From contig JACRLS010000280.1 of assembly GCA_016235225.1 (NCBI GenBank), positions 1-13,585 on the forward strand: a stretch of DNA of 13,585 nt, written 5' to 3'. Of this stretch, positions 1 through 7,623 are shown piece after piece. The stretch's first letter is position 1, and each line of letters begins with the position of its first letter. The DNA is from Nitrospirota bacterium (GTDB lineage: Bacteria > Nitrospirota > Nitrospiria > Nitrospirales > Nitrospiraceae). The notes below the pieces were generated by a model. That model did no database searches and was not told the DNA's origin. It was given only the letters and a program-made list of their open reading frames with translations. The position numbers were made by a program, and so were the translations under genes.

Positions 1-1
1 G

Positions 2-184
2 AGCGCGTCCGACACCTGGTGGGCGCCGTAAGGGGGAGGGATCGATCTCGCCTACAAGGCGCTGCTCTATGAAGCCCGCACGGTCTCAGGCAACGCGCAC
101 CGCATCGCCGTGCCGGGCGCGATCGACGGCGCCTACTACACGACCTACCACATCGGCTCCATCAATGTGCGGATGGATTTCTGA
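2..184 (+). CDS. C-terminal fragment of an outer-membrane beta-barrel protein (FadL/OMPP1-like), with an in-frame stop
   Basis: The window opens inside a plus-strand gene that stops at 182-184. From position 41 it reads IDLAYKALLYEARTVSGN, then continues to a final ...SINVRMDF. Alternating polar/apolar residues and a terminal phenylalanine are typical of the last strands of beta-barrel outer-membrane proteins recognised by the BAM complex; the fit to the FadL/OMPP1 transporter family is my judgement from the sequence style. A TAA at 29-31 interrupts the frame. Upstream codons in the same frame (reading SASDTWWAP) still show strong G/C third positions, so both sides look like one gene. Either the gene is broken or the read is wrong: one extra T at 29 plus one missing G in the G-run at 32-40 would read WAPKGEGIDLAY. 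It converges on the minus-strand operon. Confidence 0.5.
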
Positions 185-185
185 G

Positions 186-242
186 AAAAAGTGGTCAGTG
201 GACAGTGGTCCGTGGTGGGGGCCCTCACTGACCCCTGACCAC
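186..242 (-). terminator. Hairpin terminator at the end of the kinase operon, made of GTGGTCAG repeats
   Basis: Plus-strand GTGGTCAG (191-198) is the exact inverted complement of CTGACCAC (235-242). Inner bases CAGTG and CACTG can extend the pairing. On the minus strand the hairpin is followed directly by TTTTT (190-186), as in intrinsic terminators. It sits 24 nt past the stop of the last operon gene, between two converging genes. The word GGTCCGTGGT (207-216) recurs exactly at 7771-7780, so the terminator appears to be built from an intergenic repeat. Confidence 0.6.
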
Positions 243-266
243 CGACGACCCTTTTCACCAGCGCCG

Positions 267-1445
267 TCACGCGGCGTCTGCGTGTCCGGCAGTCCTCGCG
301 CCCCCGGCCAGAGGAATCAATACCAAGAACGGCTGCTTGACGATGCCGAACGAGAGCAGTGTCTGCAATCGCCCGATCAAGGACTGGCTGACCTCCTGCC
401 CCTTGGCGACAAGCAGGGCATGGCTCGCACTCAGAATATCCTCTGCGAGGATCATCTGCGGACTCAGTTCGCTGAGAGGGACCGCCTTGACTTCATACTT
501 GATCTCATCGGCGAGGGCCCGTTTCAGCGCATCCAGCACCGCCGGATCGTAATAGAATTTGTTCTCTTGAAGCCGATGAAACGCGACCGTTTTGGAGACC
601 CCTCCCGATTCGATCGCGTCAAAATCGAGGGCGACCTTCAGAATCCTGGATCCGAGGGGGACAGCCTCTTTCCGGGAGGAATCTCGCGGGACCCCATGCT
701 CGTCCACATAGACATCCTGACACGCGATGATGGCGGCGACTTCCTGCATTCTTGGAATATGGACGAGAAGATCCGAAGCCAAATAGGGGTGTTGCTTGTA
801 GAGCTGTTTCTCTTCCGGCGTCAATGACTCTCCCCGATAAATCTTCTTGAGCGGGCCTTCCGGCAGGATGACGCAACCGACCTGCGAAAGCATCGCGGCC
901 GTCGTGAGCACCCAGGTATTCCCCAACCCCATCTGAGATGCGATGGCCTCGACATAGCGCGTGATACGGGAGGAGCGTCCGAACGCCTCGGGATTCACCA
1001 ACGCCAGCACATCGCACAAGACTTTGATGCAACCGCCGGGGGTCTGCTCCAACAGCACTTTTTCCGCCGTGATGAGACGGTGCTGCTCCAGCCCGGCTCG
1101 AAGGGCGGCGACCAGCACCTCGGGCGCGCAGGGCTTCGTCATGAAGCGGAAAATCTGGCCTTGATTGATGGCGTCAATAGCCGTCTGCTGATCGGCATTC
1201 CCCGTCAGCATCATCCGCACGCTCTCGGGCGCCTGCTCCCTCACCCTAGACAGAAACTGCGTGCCGTCCATGCCCGGCATGCGCATGTCGGCCACGATCA
1301 CGGCGAAGGGCCCCCGGGTCGCCACGGCTTCAAGGCCGCGCTCGCCACCCAAGGCCACCTCAAGGCAAAAGTCCTTCCGGAGTTGGCGCTGAAACCCCTC
1401 TAAGACATGGGGCTCATCGTCCACGAATAGGATGTTCTCAGTCAT
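267..1445 (-). CDS. Response regulator: receiver domain plus degenerate HD-GYP-like domain
   Basis: This 392-residue protein starts at the ATG at 1445, supported by GGAGG (1456-1452) six bases upstream and by an 8-nt ATGACTGA overlap with the preceding gene; a longer open frame runs upstream but is not needed. Residues 1-120 form a complete receiver domain: acidic D9/D10, phosphoacceptor D53 in DMRMPGMDG, T81 and K104. Residues 135-330 follow the HD-GYP helical layout, but the metal ligands are replaced: the HD pair is S187-Q188, the later HH is C242-Q243-D244, and GYP is replaced by HGVP. H219 remains. I infer loss of phosphodiesterase activity and a binding or scaffold role. It is the last gene of a three-gene operon with a sensor kinase, so phosphorylation by that kinase is likely. 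Confidence 0.85.
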   Translation of the reverse strand: MTENILFVDDEPHVLEGFQRQLRKDFCLEVALGGERGLEAVATRGPFAVIVADMRMPGMDGTQFLSRVREQAPESVRMMLTGNADQQTAIDAINQGQIFRFMTKPCAPEVLVAALRAGLEQHRLITAEKVLLEQTPGGCIKVLCDVLALVNPEAFGRSSRITRYVEAIASQMGLGNTWVLTTAAMLSQVGCVILPEGPLKKIYRGESLTPEEKQLYKQHPYLASDLLVHIPRMQEVAAIIACQDVYVDEHGVPRDSSRKEAVPLGSRILKVALDFDAIESGGVSKTVAFHRLQENKFYYDPAVLDALKRALADEIKYEVKAVPLSELSPQMILAEDILSASHALLVAKGQEVSQSLIGRLQTLLSFGIVKQPFLVLIPLAGGARTAGHADAA

Positions 1446-2652
1446 GCACCGCCTCCGTCTGAAGAGATGAGTGCGCCAGCTCCCGCCAGTGCGGCAGCCG
1501 GTCGGCCATGCCGAGACTCGCCAGATAGTCTCCGTCCACAACGGACGGACGTTCGGGACCGGATCCTGCGGGACTTTCCTGGTCAAACCCGCTGGCCACG
1601 TGCACGGCTGTCAGCGGCCCAAAGGCCCGATTCAGGCACTGCGTCGGCGCATGATGAAAGGCGACGGCTTCCACGATGCCGTCGCCCAGCCCCCACAGTC
1701 CCAGGAGATAGGCGCCCACCTCCGCATGCGTCGCGCCGAGTTGCTCTCGCTCCATCACACTCAGGGGGGTCCCGGAGGAGCCGGCCGCCTGCAGGAGCTT
1801 CTGGTACGGCTCCCCGAGGTTGGCGGCCAAGACCAAGACCCCGACGTCGTGCAAGAGTCCGGCGGTGAAGGCGATCTCGATGAGATGCAGCGGGACACGC
1901 TCCGACTGCGCAATGGCGCGCGCAAGGTGGCCGGTGGCGACACTATGCTTCCACAATTGTTCGATCATGCCCAATGCCCCCCGAGCCCCGCGAAAGGCCG
2001 AGAAAACCTGGACACCCAGGACCAGAGATTTGACCGTATCGAGGCCAAGGAGACCGATGGCCTGCGCCGGATGCGAGACGGTCCTCGACAATCCGAAGAA
2101 GGCCGAGTTGACCAGTTGCAGCACCTTGGTGGTCATGGCCATGTCGCGCGCGATGATCTTGGCCACCGATTCCATGGAGCTGGTCGGCGACTCGATCTCC
2201 GACACCAGGTCCGTGTAGACGATGGGGAGGCTCGGCAAGGCGTCGATGCGCCCGACCAAGACTCGCACCGACTCACTGCTCAACATCTCGCGCAGTGCCA
2301 AGGCGCGCATGATGAGATGCTTCAGTTCGTCGGCCTCGCAGGGCTTGGCGAGACATTGATGCGCCTGGCCGACCGACCGCAACGTCGATGCCTTACCAGA
2401 CTGACCGGTGAGGACGATGCGCACGACGGCGGGATATAGCTTCCTGACCTCCGCCAGCAACTGGGCGCCGTCCATGCCGGGCATCCGCATGTCCGTGACG
2501 ACGACATCAACCGGCCCCTTGGCCAGTTCTTGCAACGCCGCCTCCCCGCTCTCGACGAAGGCCATGTTGCATTCCTCGCGCATCGGACGAAGCGTGCGGC
2601 GCAGGCCATCCAACAGTCTCGGCTCGTCGTCGACAAAGAGCAGATGCTTCAT
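1438..2652 (-). CDS. Response regulator: receiver domain plus HDOD output domain
   Basis: This 404-residue protein starts at the ATG at 2652, with GGAGGG (2665-2660) seven bases upstream inside the end of the kinase gene. The receiver (1-120) has D8/D9, phosphoacceptor D54 in TDMRMPGMDG, T82 and K103. Residues about 128-345 are an HDOD domain, recognised by LPSLPIVYTDL, VAKIIARDMAMTTKVLQLVNS, HPAQAIGLLG and the later LLHDVG and HHAP motifs. HDOD proteins are generally protein-binding outputs in signalling and cell-cycle or motility control, rather than proven enzymes. The gap to the kinase stop is 4 nt, so translation is probably coupled. The last eight bases overlap the next gene. The receiver closely resembles that of the downstream regulator (both carry DMRMPGMDG), suggesting an ancient duplication that kept one kinase input with two outputs. 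Confidence 0.9.
   Translation of the reverse strand: MKHLLFVDDEPRLLDGLRRTLRPMREECNMAFVESGEAALQELAKGPVDVVVTDMRMPGMDGAQLLAEVRKLYPAVVRIVLTGQSGKASTLRSVGQAHQCLAKPCEADELKHLIMRALALREMLSSESVRVLVGRIDALPSLPIVYTDLVSEIESPTSSMESVAKIIARDMAMTTKVLQLVNSAFFGLSRTVSHPAQAIGLLGLDTVKSLVLGVQVFSAFRGARGALGMIEQLWKHSVATGHLARAIAQSERVPLHLIEIAFTAGLLHDVGVLVLAANLGEPYQKLLQAAGSSGTPLSVMEREQLGATHAEVGAYLLGLWGLGDGIVEAVAFHHAPTQCLNRAFGPLTAVHVASGFDQESPAGSGPERPSVVDGDYLASLGMADRLPHWRELAHSSLQTEAVHD
1452..1456 (-). promoter_or_regulatory. Ribosome binding site that fixes the start of the REC/degenerate HD gene
   Basis: GGAGG on the minus strand lies six bases before the ATG at 1445 and inside the 3' end of the REC-HDOD gene. It supports the short start and the 8-nt gene overlap. 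Confidence 0.7.
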
Positions 2653-2656
2653 CGTC

Positions 2657-5600
2657 TTACCCTCCGGTCGCCGGAGAAGCGGCAGGAGTGACGGATGGGG
2701 CCTGCCGACCTGCCTCACCATTCGCCGATTGATCGCAGATCGGCAAGCGGATGACGAAGGTCGTCCCCTTTCCGACCGTGCTCTCGCACGTGAGGGCGCC
2801 GCCGTGCTTCTCGACGATGACCGAGCGCGCAATGGCCAGTCCCTGGCCGGTCCCCTTGCCGACCTCCTTCGTCGTAAAGAAGGGATCGAAGATCTTGTCG
2901 CGGATGGACTCGGGAATCCCCGTGCCGGTATCGACCACCTGAATGTCGACCCACTCACCGGTACGATGGGCGCGCACCGTAATGGTCCCCTTGCCTCCCT
3001 GCTGTGCGACCACATCTCCGATCGCGTGAGCGGCGTTGACGATCAGATTGAGGAGCACCTGGTTCATCTCTCCGGGCCGGCACGAAACAGGCGGAAGCCC
3101 CGGCTCGACGTCGGTCACGAGATCCGCCACGTACTTCCATTCATTGCGGGAGACGGTGGCGGTGCTTTCAATGGCCTTGCCCAAGTCCACCAGCGTCTTC
3201 TCTCCCCGGTCCGGATGCGCAAAGTCTTTCATGGCGCGCACGATATGGGCAATCCGGTCGATGCCCTCGATCGACTGCGCCAGTGCCTTGGGCACCTCCT
3301 GCGCCAGGTACTCAAGGTCGGCCGCCTTGCCTGCCTCCTCGATCTCCCGGACCATCGACTCGGGGACGGCCCCCACGCGCGCCGCGTTCAGCAGATCGTG
3401 GAACCGTCCAAGCATGTCGGTCAATTGCTGAAAGGAGTCGCTGACGAACCGCGTGTTATCCCCGACGAACTGGGTCGGGGTATTGATCTCATGGGCGATC
3501 CCGGCTGCCAGTTGGCCGATCGACTCCAGCTTCTGCGCCTGCGCCAGCTCGCGTTCCAGCCCAAGGCGTTCCGTCACATCCTCTCCCATGAACATCTCGC
3601 TGGCCCTGCTCATGGCATCCTGAATCTCAGCCCAATTCCAGTCGATGGGAAGGTCCGTGAAAGGCCGGCCGATGGCCTCGCTCACGTCGATCCCCAAGAG
3701 CGATTCCGACTGCCCGGTCCATTCGTTGACGGTGCCGTCCCTGGAGACGGAGATGAAAAACGCCTGCACACTGGCGAGAATCCTGGCTTTCTCTCTCGCG
3801 GAAACCTCGGCCTGTTCCTTTTTCAGACGAAGGTCCGCTCTGGTCTGCGCACGCTCAAGCGCCATTCCCAAGATGCCGGCGGTGGCCTCAAGGAAGCGCA
3901 CATCATCGTCCGAGAAGACCCTCCGTCGATCCGTATGAACGCCGAGCACCCCGAAGGGCTGGTTCTGGGCTTGGATAACCACGCTTGCCCCGCTCACGAT
4001 GTGGTGATCGTGCAAGAGCGGGGGGCCGCTGAATCTCGTTTCCGTTCTGAGATCATCGACGATCACCGACCGGCCGATTTGGAGGGTGTACCCGGCCTGC
4101 GAATCGACCCCGGCGCCCACGACGGCCTGACCGACAAGTCCCTCGTTCCACCCGACACCGGCCCTCAGGATGAGCGACTGCCGATCGGGCTGCAGCTCCA
4201 GGATCTTGCAGAACCTCACGTCCAGTGTCCCCGCGATGAGCGCCACCGCCTCGTCCATGAAGGTCGACGGGTCCGCCATGACGAGCGCCTGCCGCCCGAG
4301 CGCGGCGATGGCCGCCTGCTGCGACGCGTGCGTCTTCAGGTCCTGCTCTTGCTGTCTCTGGAGCGTGATGTCAACATTGGCTCCTGCGATCCGGTACGGC
4401 TTCCCGTCCTCATCCTTCAGCGACGCCGCGCGGGACAGAATCCACCGATAGGTCCCGTCCTTGTGTCGGAGTCGATGTTCAAGCACATACTCTGAAAACC
4501 GACCTTCCATATAATCGTGAACGTACCGGACCGCTCTCGCCAGATCATCGGGATGGATCAAGCGCTCCCATGCGGAGAACTGATTCTCGATTTCCCACTC
4601 CTCGTATCCGAGCATGTTTTTCCACCGCGGCGAGAGATACGCCTTGTTCGTTCGCGCATTCCATTCCCACACCCCTTGCTCAGCGCCTTCGACGGCCAAG
4701 GCAAAGCGTTCCTCGCTTTCATGAAGTTGGTGCTCCACCAGCTTGCGCTCCGAAATATCCCGCAGGATGGCTGTATAGGTGTCTCGTCCATCAATCGTGA
4801 GCTTGGAAATGCTCCCCTCGGCGGGAAATTCCTCCCCGTTTTTTCGCAGGCCAATGATTTCCCTTCGACCCCCCATCCACCGAGTTGAGTCGAGGCTTTC
4901 CCCGAACTCCCGTACGCGCCGTGCATGATCCTCGACAAACCGAGTCGGCAGCAGCTTCCCGAGCGGCTGGCCGAGCACTTCCTCCGGGGCATACCCGAAC
5001 GCCCGCGCGGCCCCCCCGTTGAACAGCGCGATGCGTTGCGCGTCATCAACAGAAATGATGGCCTCTTCCGCCAATTCGAGGATGCCCGCCAGTTTCGCTT
5101 CCGAACTGCGCCTCGCTATCTCGGCCTGCTGGCGGACCAAACACTGCGCGACCTGTCCCACCACGCTCCCGAACATGTCCAGGAGGAGCTGGTCAGGAGG
5201 CCGCAAGGCCGTCGTGAAAAATTCCATGACTCCAAAGACCTGCTCGCCACACATGATCGGGAAGGCGAATGCAGCGTGCAAACCCGATTGAAGCGCGTAG
5301 GGGGCCCGGGGAAAATTGGTATCGCGCATGACGTCCGCGATCCACTCCACGGCGTGACTCTTCCAAACTCTCCCCGGCAATCCAACGCCCAGGGCAAATC
5401 TGCTCTGTCGGGTCCGCTCGATGAACGCGACATACTGATCCGGATCGTCGGCCCAGACTTCGGAGCACCGTAAACGGTCCGTGGACGGGTCCACCCTCCA
5501 CATAATACCTAGGCCCCAGTCCAGGGTCTGGCAGATCGTCCCGAGGACTACGTTGGCGATCCGATCCAGCGAATTCGACTCCAGGAGTAATGTCGTGACG

Positions 5601-7015
5601 GCATGCTCGGCGGCCTGTCGCCGATCTCGCTCGACGAGTTCGGTTATGTTCTGATGGGACACGACCACTCTCACATCGTTCCCGGTCTGAAAACGCGACA
5701 GGGAGAGCCGAAACCAGCGTTTGGCATCAGGACTGTGGCATGGATAGTCAATGAAAGCCGAACTGTGCTCGCTTCGAATGATCGCCCGGATGGCCCCGCT
5801 GACCCTCGCAGCCTCCTCACTCCAGGCGCCGGACGCGGTATCACAGACTTCCAAGTAGCTACGTCCCAGGCCGAAGGTCGGATCGTTGAGCCCATTCTCG
5901 CCGGCAAATCCTCTCCAAGCCTGGTTGACCGCCAAGATGGTCCCCCGCTCGTCCACGATCGCCACGTGCGTGGCAAGCGAATCCAGGGTGGATTGAACAA
6001 ACTTCAGATTGGCGTCGCTCGTTCGATGTTCTCGCTGTAACCGACGCGAAACCCAGACGAGCGTGAGCAGCACGGGAGCCACGACGATCGCGCCCCACAT
6101 CCCGGCCTTGAGGAGTTCTCCCTGAATAGAAGCGAGAACGGCGCCCCGGTCGACCCGCGCCAGCACGATCCACTCCAGACCGGGAGACTCGGCGGTCTCC
6201 GGGAGCCCGGCATACCCCGTGATGACGGCCACGTGCCGGCGCGCGTGTTCCTCTTCTACGAATCCCCTTTCTCCGGACAAGGCGCGCTTCACGGACGGCA
6301 GATCCGCCGCGCGCAGATTCACGTTGCCTTTATGATCGAGGTCGGAATCGATAAAGACGTCCCCCTGCCGACGGAGAACCTGATGCTCAACCTTGCCCTG
6401 GTACGCCGACTTTCCTTTAAGGGGGTGAGCCGCTCTCGCCACAATCTCTTCGAGGGGGCGAACCCCGATACGAGTTGCCACGATCCCTTGACTGCCGGAC
6501 GAAGAGGCACTGTCTGCAAGGGTCAGTGGGGCGGCAAATCCTACCGCGTCGATGCCCTGGACCAATACATCTGGGTGCACGTCCTGAACGACAATGCCTT
6601 TCCCCCCCATCAGACCGGCGAACCATGCCTCCCGGCTGACATCCTGACCTATCGTCGCGTCATCCGTGGCGACGATGACGCGCCCTCCCCCGTCAATGAG
6701 GCCAATCCACTGGTAACTTGGGAGGGAGTGTTTCATCAGCGCCAGATGTGCGGACAGGGCTTTCCGATCTGTGATCTTGGACTGCCCCATACCGGCTAGA
6801 AATAGGAGTTCTTGCCTGCGAGCGGTGAGCGCCTGGTCGAGTTCGTTCGCGATTAGCTCCGCGACGAGGGCCAGGCCCTCTCCCGCATCGACCACGAGCC
6901 GGTCCTCCAGGAGCCGAAGCCCAAGCCCACCGGCGAGGAGCATGCCCAGGATGACGACGGCGATGAGGCCATTCAGCCAGGCATGCGAGAACGAATATTG
7001 GGTTCGTTGGAGCAT
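2657..7015 (-). CDS. Large membrane sensor histidine kinase (Cache, PAS, GAF, PAS, PAS, GAF, partial PAS, HisKA, HATPase)
   Basis: This is a 1452-residue inner-membrane kinase. Residues 13-35 and 304-322 are membrane helices; 36-300 is a periplasmic Cache-like sensor containing GFVEEEHARRHVAVITGYA (251-269), also seen in the other kinase here. Inside the cell follow PAS (about 338-460), GAF (475-628), PAS (640-757), PAS (766-887), GAF (900-1053) and a shortened PAS (1077-1150). The kinase core has H1175 in GIAHEINTP, an extended HisKA helical pair, N-box N1327, G1 DTGTGI (1362-1367) and GKGTGQGL (1386-1393). There is no receiver, which fits the two separate regulators downstream. I chose the ATG at 7015; a GTG at 7048 would add 11 residues, and neither has a good ribosome site. 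A FliA-like promoter lies at 7112-7138. The ligand is not recognisable from sequence. Confidence 0.9.
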   Translation of the reverse strand: MLQRTQYSFSHAWLNGLIAVVILGMLLAGGLGLRLLEDRLVVDAGEGLALVAELIANELDQALTARRQELLFLAGMGQSKITDRKALSAHLALMKHSLPSYQWIGLIDGGGRVIVATDDATIGQDVSREAWFAGLMGGKGIVVQDVHPDVLVQGIDAVGFAAPLTLADSASSSGSQGIVATRIGVRPLEEIVARAAHPLKGKSAYQGKVEHQVLRRQGDVFIDSDLDHKGNVNLRAADLPSVKRALSGERGFVEEEHARRHVAVITGYAGLPETAESPGLEWIVLARVDRGAVLASIQGELLKAGMWGAIVVAPVLLTLVWVSRRLQREHRTSDANLKFVQSTLDSLATHVAIVDERGTILAVNQAWRGFAGENGLNDPTFGLGRSYLEVCDTASGAWSEEAARVSGAIRAIIRSEHSSAFIDYPCHSPDAKRWFRLSLSRFQTGNDVRVVVSHQNITELVERDRRQAAEHAVTTLLLESNSLDRIANVVLGTICQTLDWGLGIMWRVDPSTDRLRCSEVWADDPDQYVAFIERTRQSRFALGVGLPGRVWKSHAVEWIADVMRDTNFPRAPYALQSGLHAAFAFPIMCGEQVFGVMEFFTTALRPPDQLLLDMFGSVVGQVAQCLVRQQAEIARRSSEAKLAGILELAEEAIISVDDAQRIALFNGGAARAFGYAPEEVLGQPLGKLLPTRFVEDHARRVREFGESLDSTRWMGGRREIIGLRKNGEEFPAEGSISKLTIDGRDTYTAILRDISERKLVEHQLHESEERFALAVEGAEQGVWEWNARTNKAYLSPRWKNMLGYEEWEIENQFSAWERLIHPDDLARAVRYVHDYMEGRFSEYVLEHRLRHKDGTYRWILSRAASLKDEDGKPYRIAGANVDITLQRQQEQDLKTHASQQAAIAALGRQALVMADPSTFMDEAVALIAGTLDVRFCKILELQPDRQSLILRAGVGWNEGLVGQAVVGAGVDSQAGYTLQIGRSVIVDDLRTETRFSGPPLLHDHHIVSGASVVIQAQNQPFGVLGVHTDRRRVFSDDDVRFLEATAGILGMALERAQTRADLRLKKEQAEVSAREKARILASVQAFFISVSRDGTVNEWTGQSESLLGIDVSEAIGRPFTDLPIDWNWAEIQDAMSRASEMFMGEDVTERLGLERELAQAQKLESIGQLAAGIAHEINTPTQFVGDNTRFVSDSFQQLTDMLGRFHDLLNAARVGAVPESMVREIEEAGKAADLEYLAQEVPKALAQSIEGIDRIAHIVRAMKDFAHPDRGEKTLVDLGKAIESTATVSRNEWKYVADLVTDVEPGLPPVSCRPGEMNQVLLNLIVNAAHAIGDVVAQQGGKGTITVRAHRTGEWVDIQVVDTGTGIPESIRDKIFDPFFTTKEVGKGTGQGLAIARSVIVEKHGGALTCESTVGKGTTFVIRLPICDQSANGEAGRQAPSVTPAASPATGG
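2660..2665 (-). promoter_or_regulatory. Ribosome binding site that fixes the REC-HDOD start
   Basis: GGAGGG on the minus strand lies within the last codons of the kinase gene, seven bases before the ATG at 2652. It supports that start over the long upstream extension of the open frame and points to translational coupling. Confidence 0.7.
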
Positions 7016-7048
7016 GATGGTCTGTGACGGGAACAACCTGCCGGCCAC

Positions 7049-7251
7049 CAGCGTCAGGCAGTTAGAGAAGGCCGAGCTCCGCTTCGCTCCGGCCGGAGCA
7101 CTCCATAGATAGTATCGGCGGCTCTTGAGAAAAGTTAAGAAGAAGGAGAGTGTCAGCGCGTCGAACGTGAGGCGTCGCCCGTATCTCGTCGTTCGTATCT
7201 CGTGAGGGATCGGACGAGATACGAGGAACGATCTTTGCGTGCTTCACGTTT
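7049..7251. repeat. Spacer with ACGAGATACG-type repeats and a hairpin
   Basis: This 203-bp gap lies between the small receiver and the kinase operon. It holds an inverted repeat with perfect 11-bp arms, TCGTATCTCGT (7193-7203) and ACGAGATACGA (7214-7224), around a 10-nt loop, in a field of CGTTCGTATCTCGT-like words. ACGAGATACGAGGAACGA (7214-7231) is repeated exactly at 10617-10634 inside a kinase gene. No T-run follows the hairpin on either strand, so I do not call it an intrinsic terminator. Confidence 0.6.
7112..7138 (-). promoter_or_regulatory. Candidate sigma-28 (FliA-type) promoter of the kinase operon
   Basis: On the minus strand TTAACTTT (7138-7131), eleven bases, then GCCGATAC (7119-7112). 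The known E. coli FliA consensus is TAAAGTTT-N11-GCCGATAA, so the boxes match 6/8 and 7/8 with exact spacing. Transcription would start near 7105, about 90 nt before the ATG. A second CTCAAG lies inside the spacer. No experiment supports this, and a spacing-only match can occur by chance. Confidence 0.5.
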
Positions 7252-7623
7252 TCAAGCCTGTCCGAGTTCCCCCTGGATGGCATCGAGCAGTTGTTCGCGA
7301 GAGAACGGCTTGGCTAAAGTTCGCCGAGCGCCGAGCATTTGTGCCAATTTCAGCATGTCGAAGGAACCTTTTGCCCCCCCGCCAGACATGGCGATGATTC
7401 GGATAGCGGAATGGGCGCAGCGGAGCTCTCTGATGGTTTCGAGGCCCTCCTTGCCGGGCATGAAGATATCCAGCAGGATTACATCAACAGGAGTCTGCTC
7501 CACACTCCGCATCCCCTGCAACCCGTCACTCGCCTCTCGCACCTCATAGCCGGCTTGATGTAGGATGCGGCGCACCCCGTCGCGGAGGTTCTCGTCGTCG
7601 TCGACGACCAGGATGGAAGACAT
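7252..7623 (-). CDS. Single-domain response regulator (CheY-like receiver), copy 1
   Basis: This 123-residue protein is one receiver domain and nothing else. It has acidic D8/D9/D10, phosphoacceptor D52 in LLDIFMPGKEG, S80 in the switch position (MSGGG), and K105 in the KPF motif. Such proteins act by phospho-dependent binding, as CheY does at the flagellar motor, or pass phosphate along a relay. The ATG at 7623 has GAGG about ten bases upstream and gives exactly the same length as its paralogue 273 bp upstream. About 71 of 123 residues match that paralogue without gaps, counted by hand. A FliA-like promoter precedes it at 7678-7706. The target protein cannot be told from sequence; a motor-binding role is only suggested by the promoter. 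Confidence 0.9.
   Translation of the reverse strand: MSSILVVDDDENLRDGVRRILHQAGYEVREASDGLQGMRSVEQTPVDVILLDIFMPGKEGLETIRELRCAHSAIRIIAMSGGGAKGSFDMLKLAQMLGARRTLAKPFSREQLLDAIQGELGQA

Noticed and set aside
2653..3015. N-terminal extension of the REC-HDOD protein by 121 residues
   Set aside because: It would overlap the kinase G-box region, is arginine-rich shadow sequence, and the internal ATG at 2652 has a good ribosome site and the normal receiver start.
2408..4495. Long plus-strand open frame of 695 codons
   Set aside because: It lies entirely opposite the kinase and REC-HDOD genes, whose minus-strand products have clear domain motifs. The plus-strand product has no recognisable domain and is a shadow of high G+C codon use.
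7193..7224. Hairpin as an intrinsic terminator for receiver copy 1
   Set aside because: The 11-bp arms are perfect, but no T-run follows on either strand, and the sequence belongs to the spacer repeat family.
7062..7283. Minus-strand 73-codon open frame in the spacer before the kinase
   Set aside because: It is made of repeat-coded residues, overlaps the end of the small receiver gene, and covers the candidate promoter.
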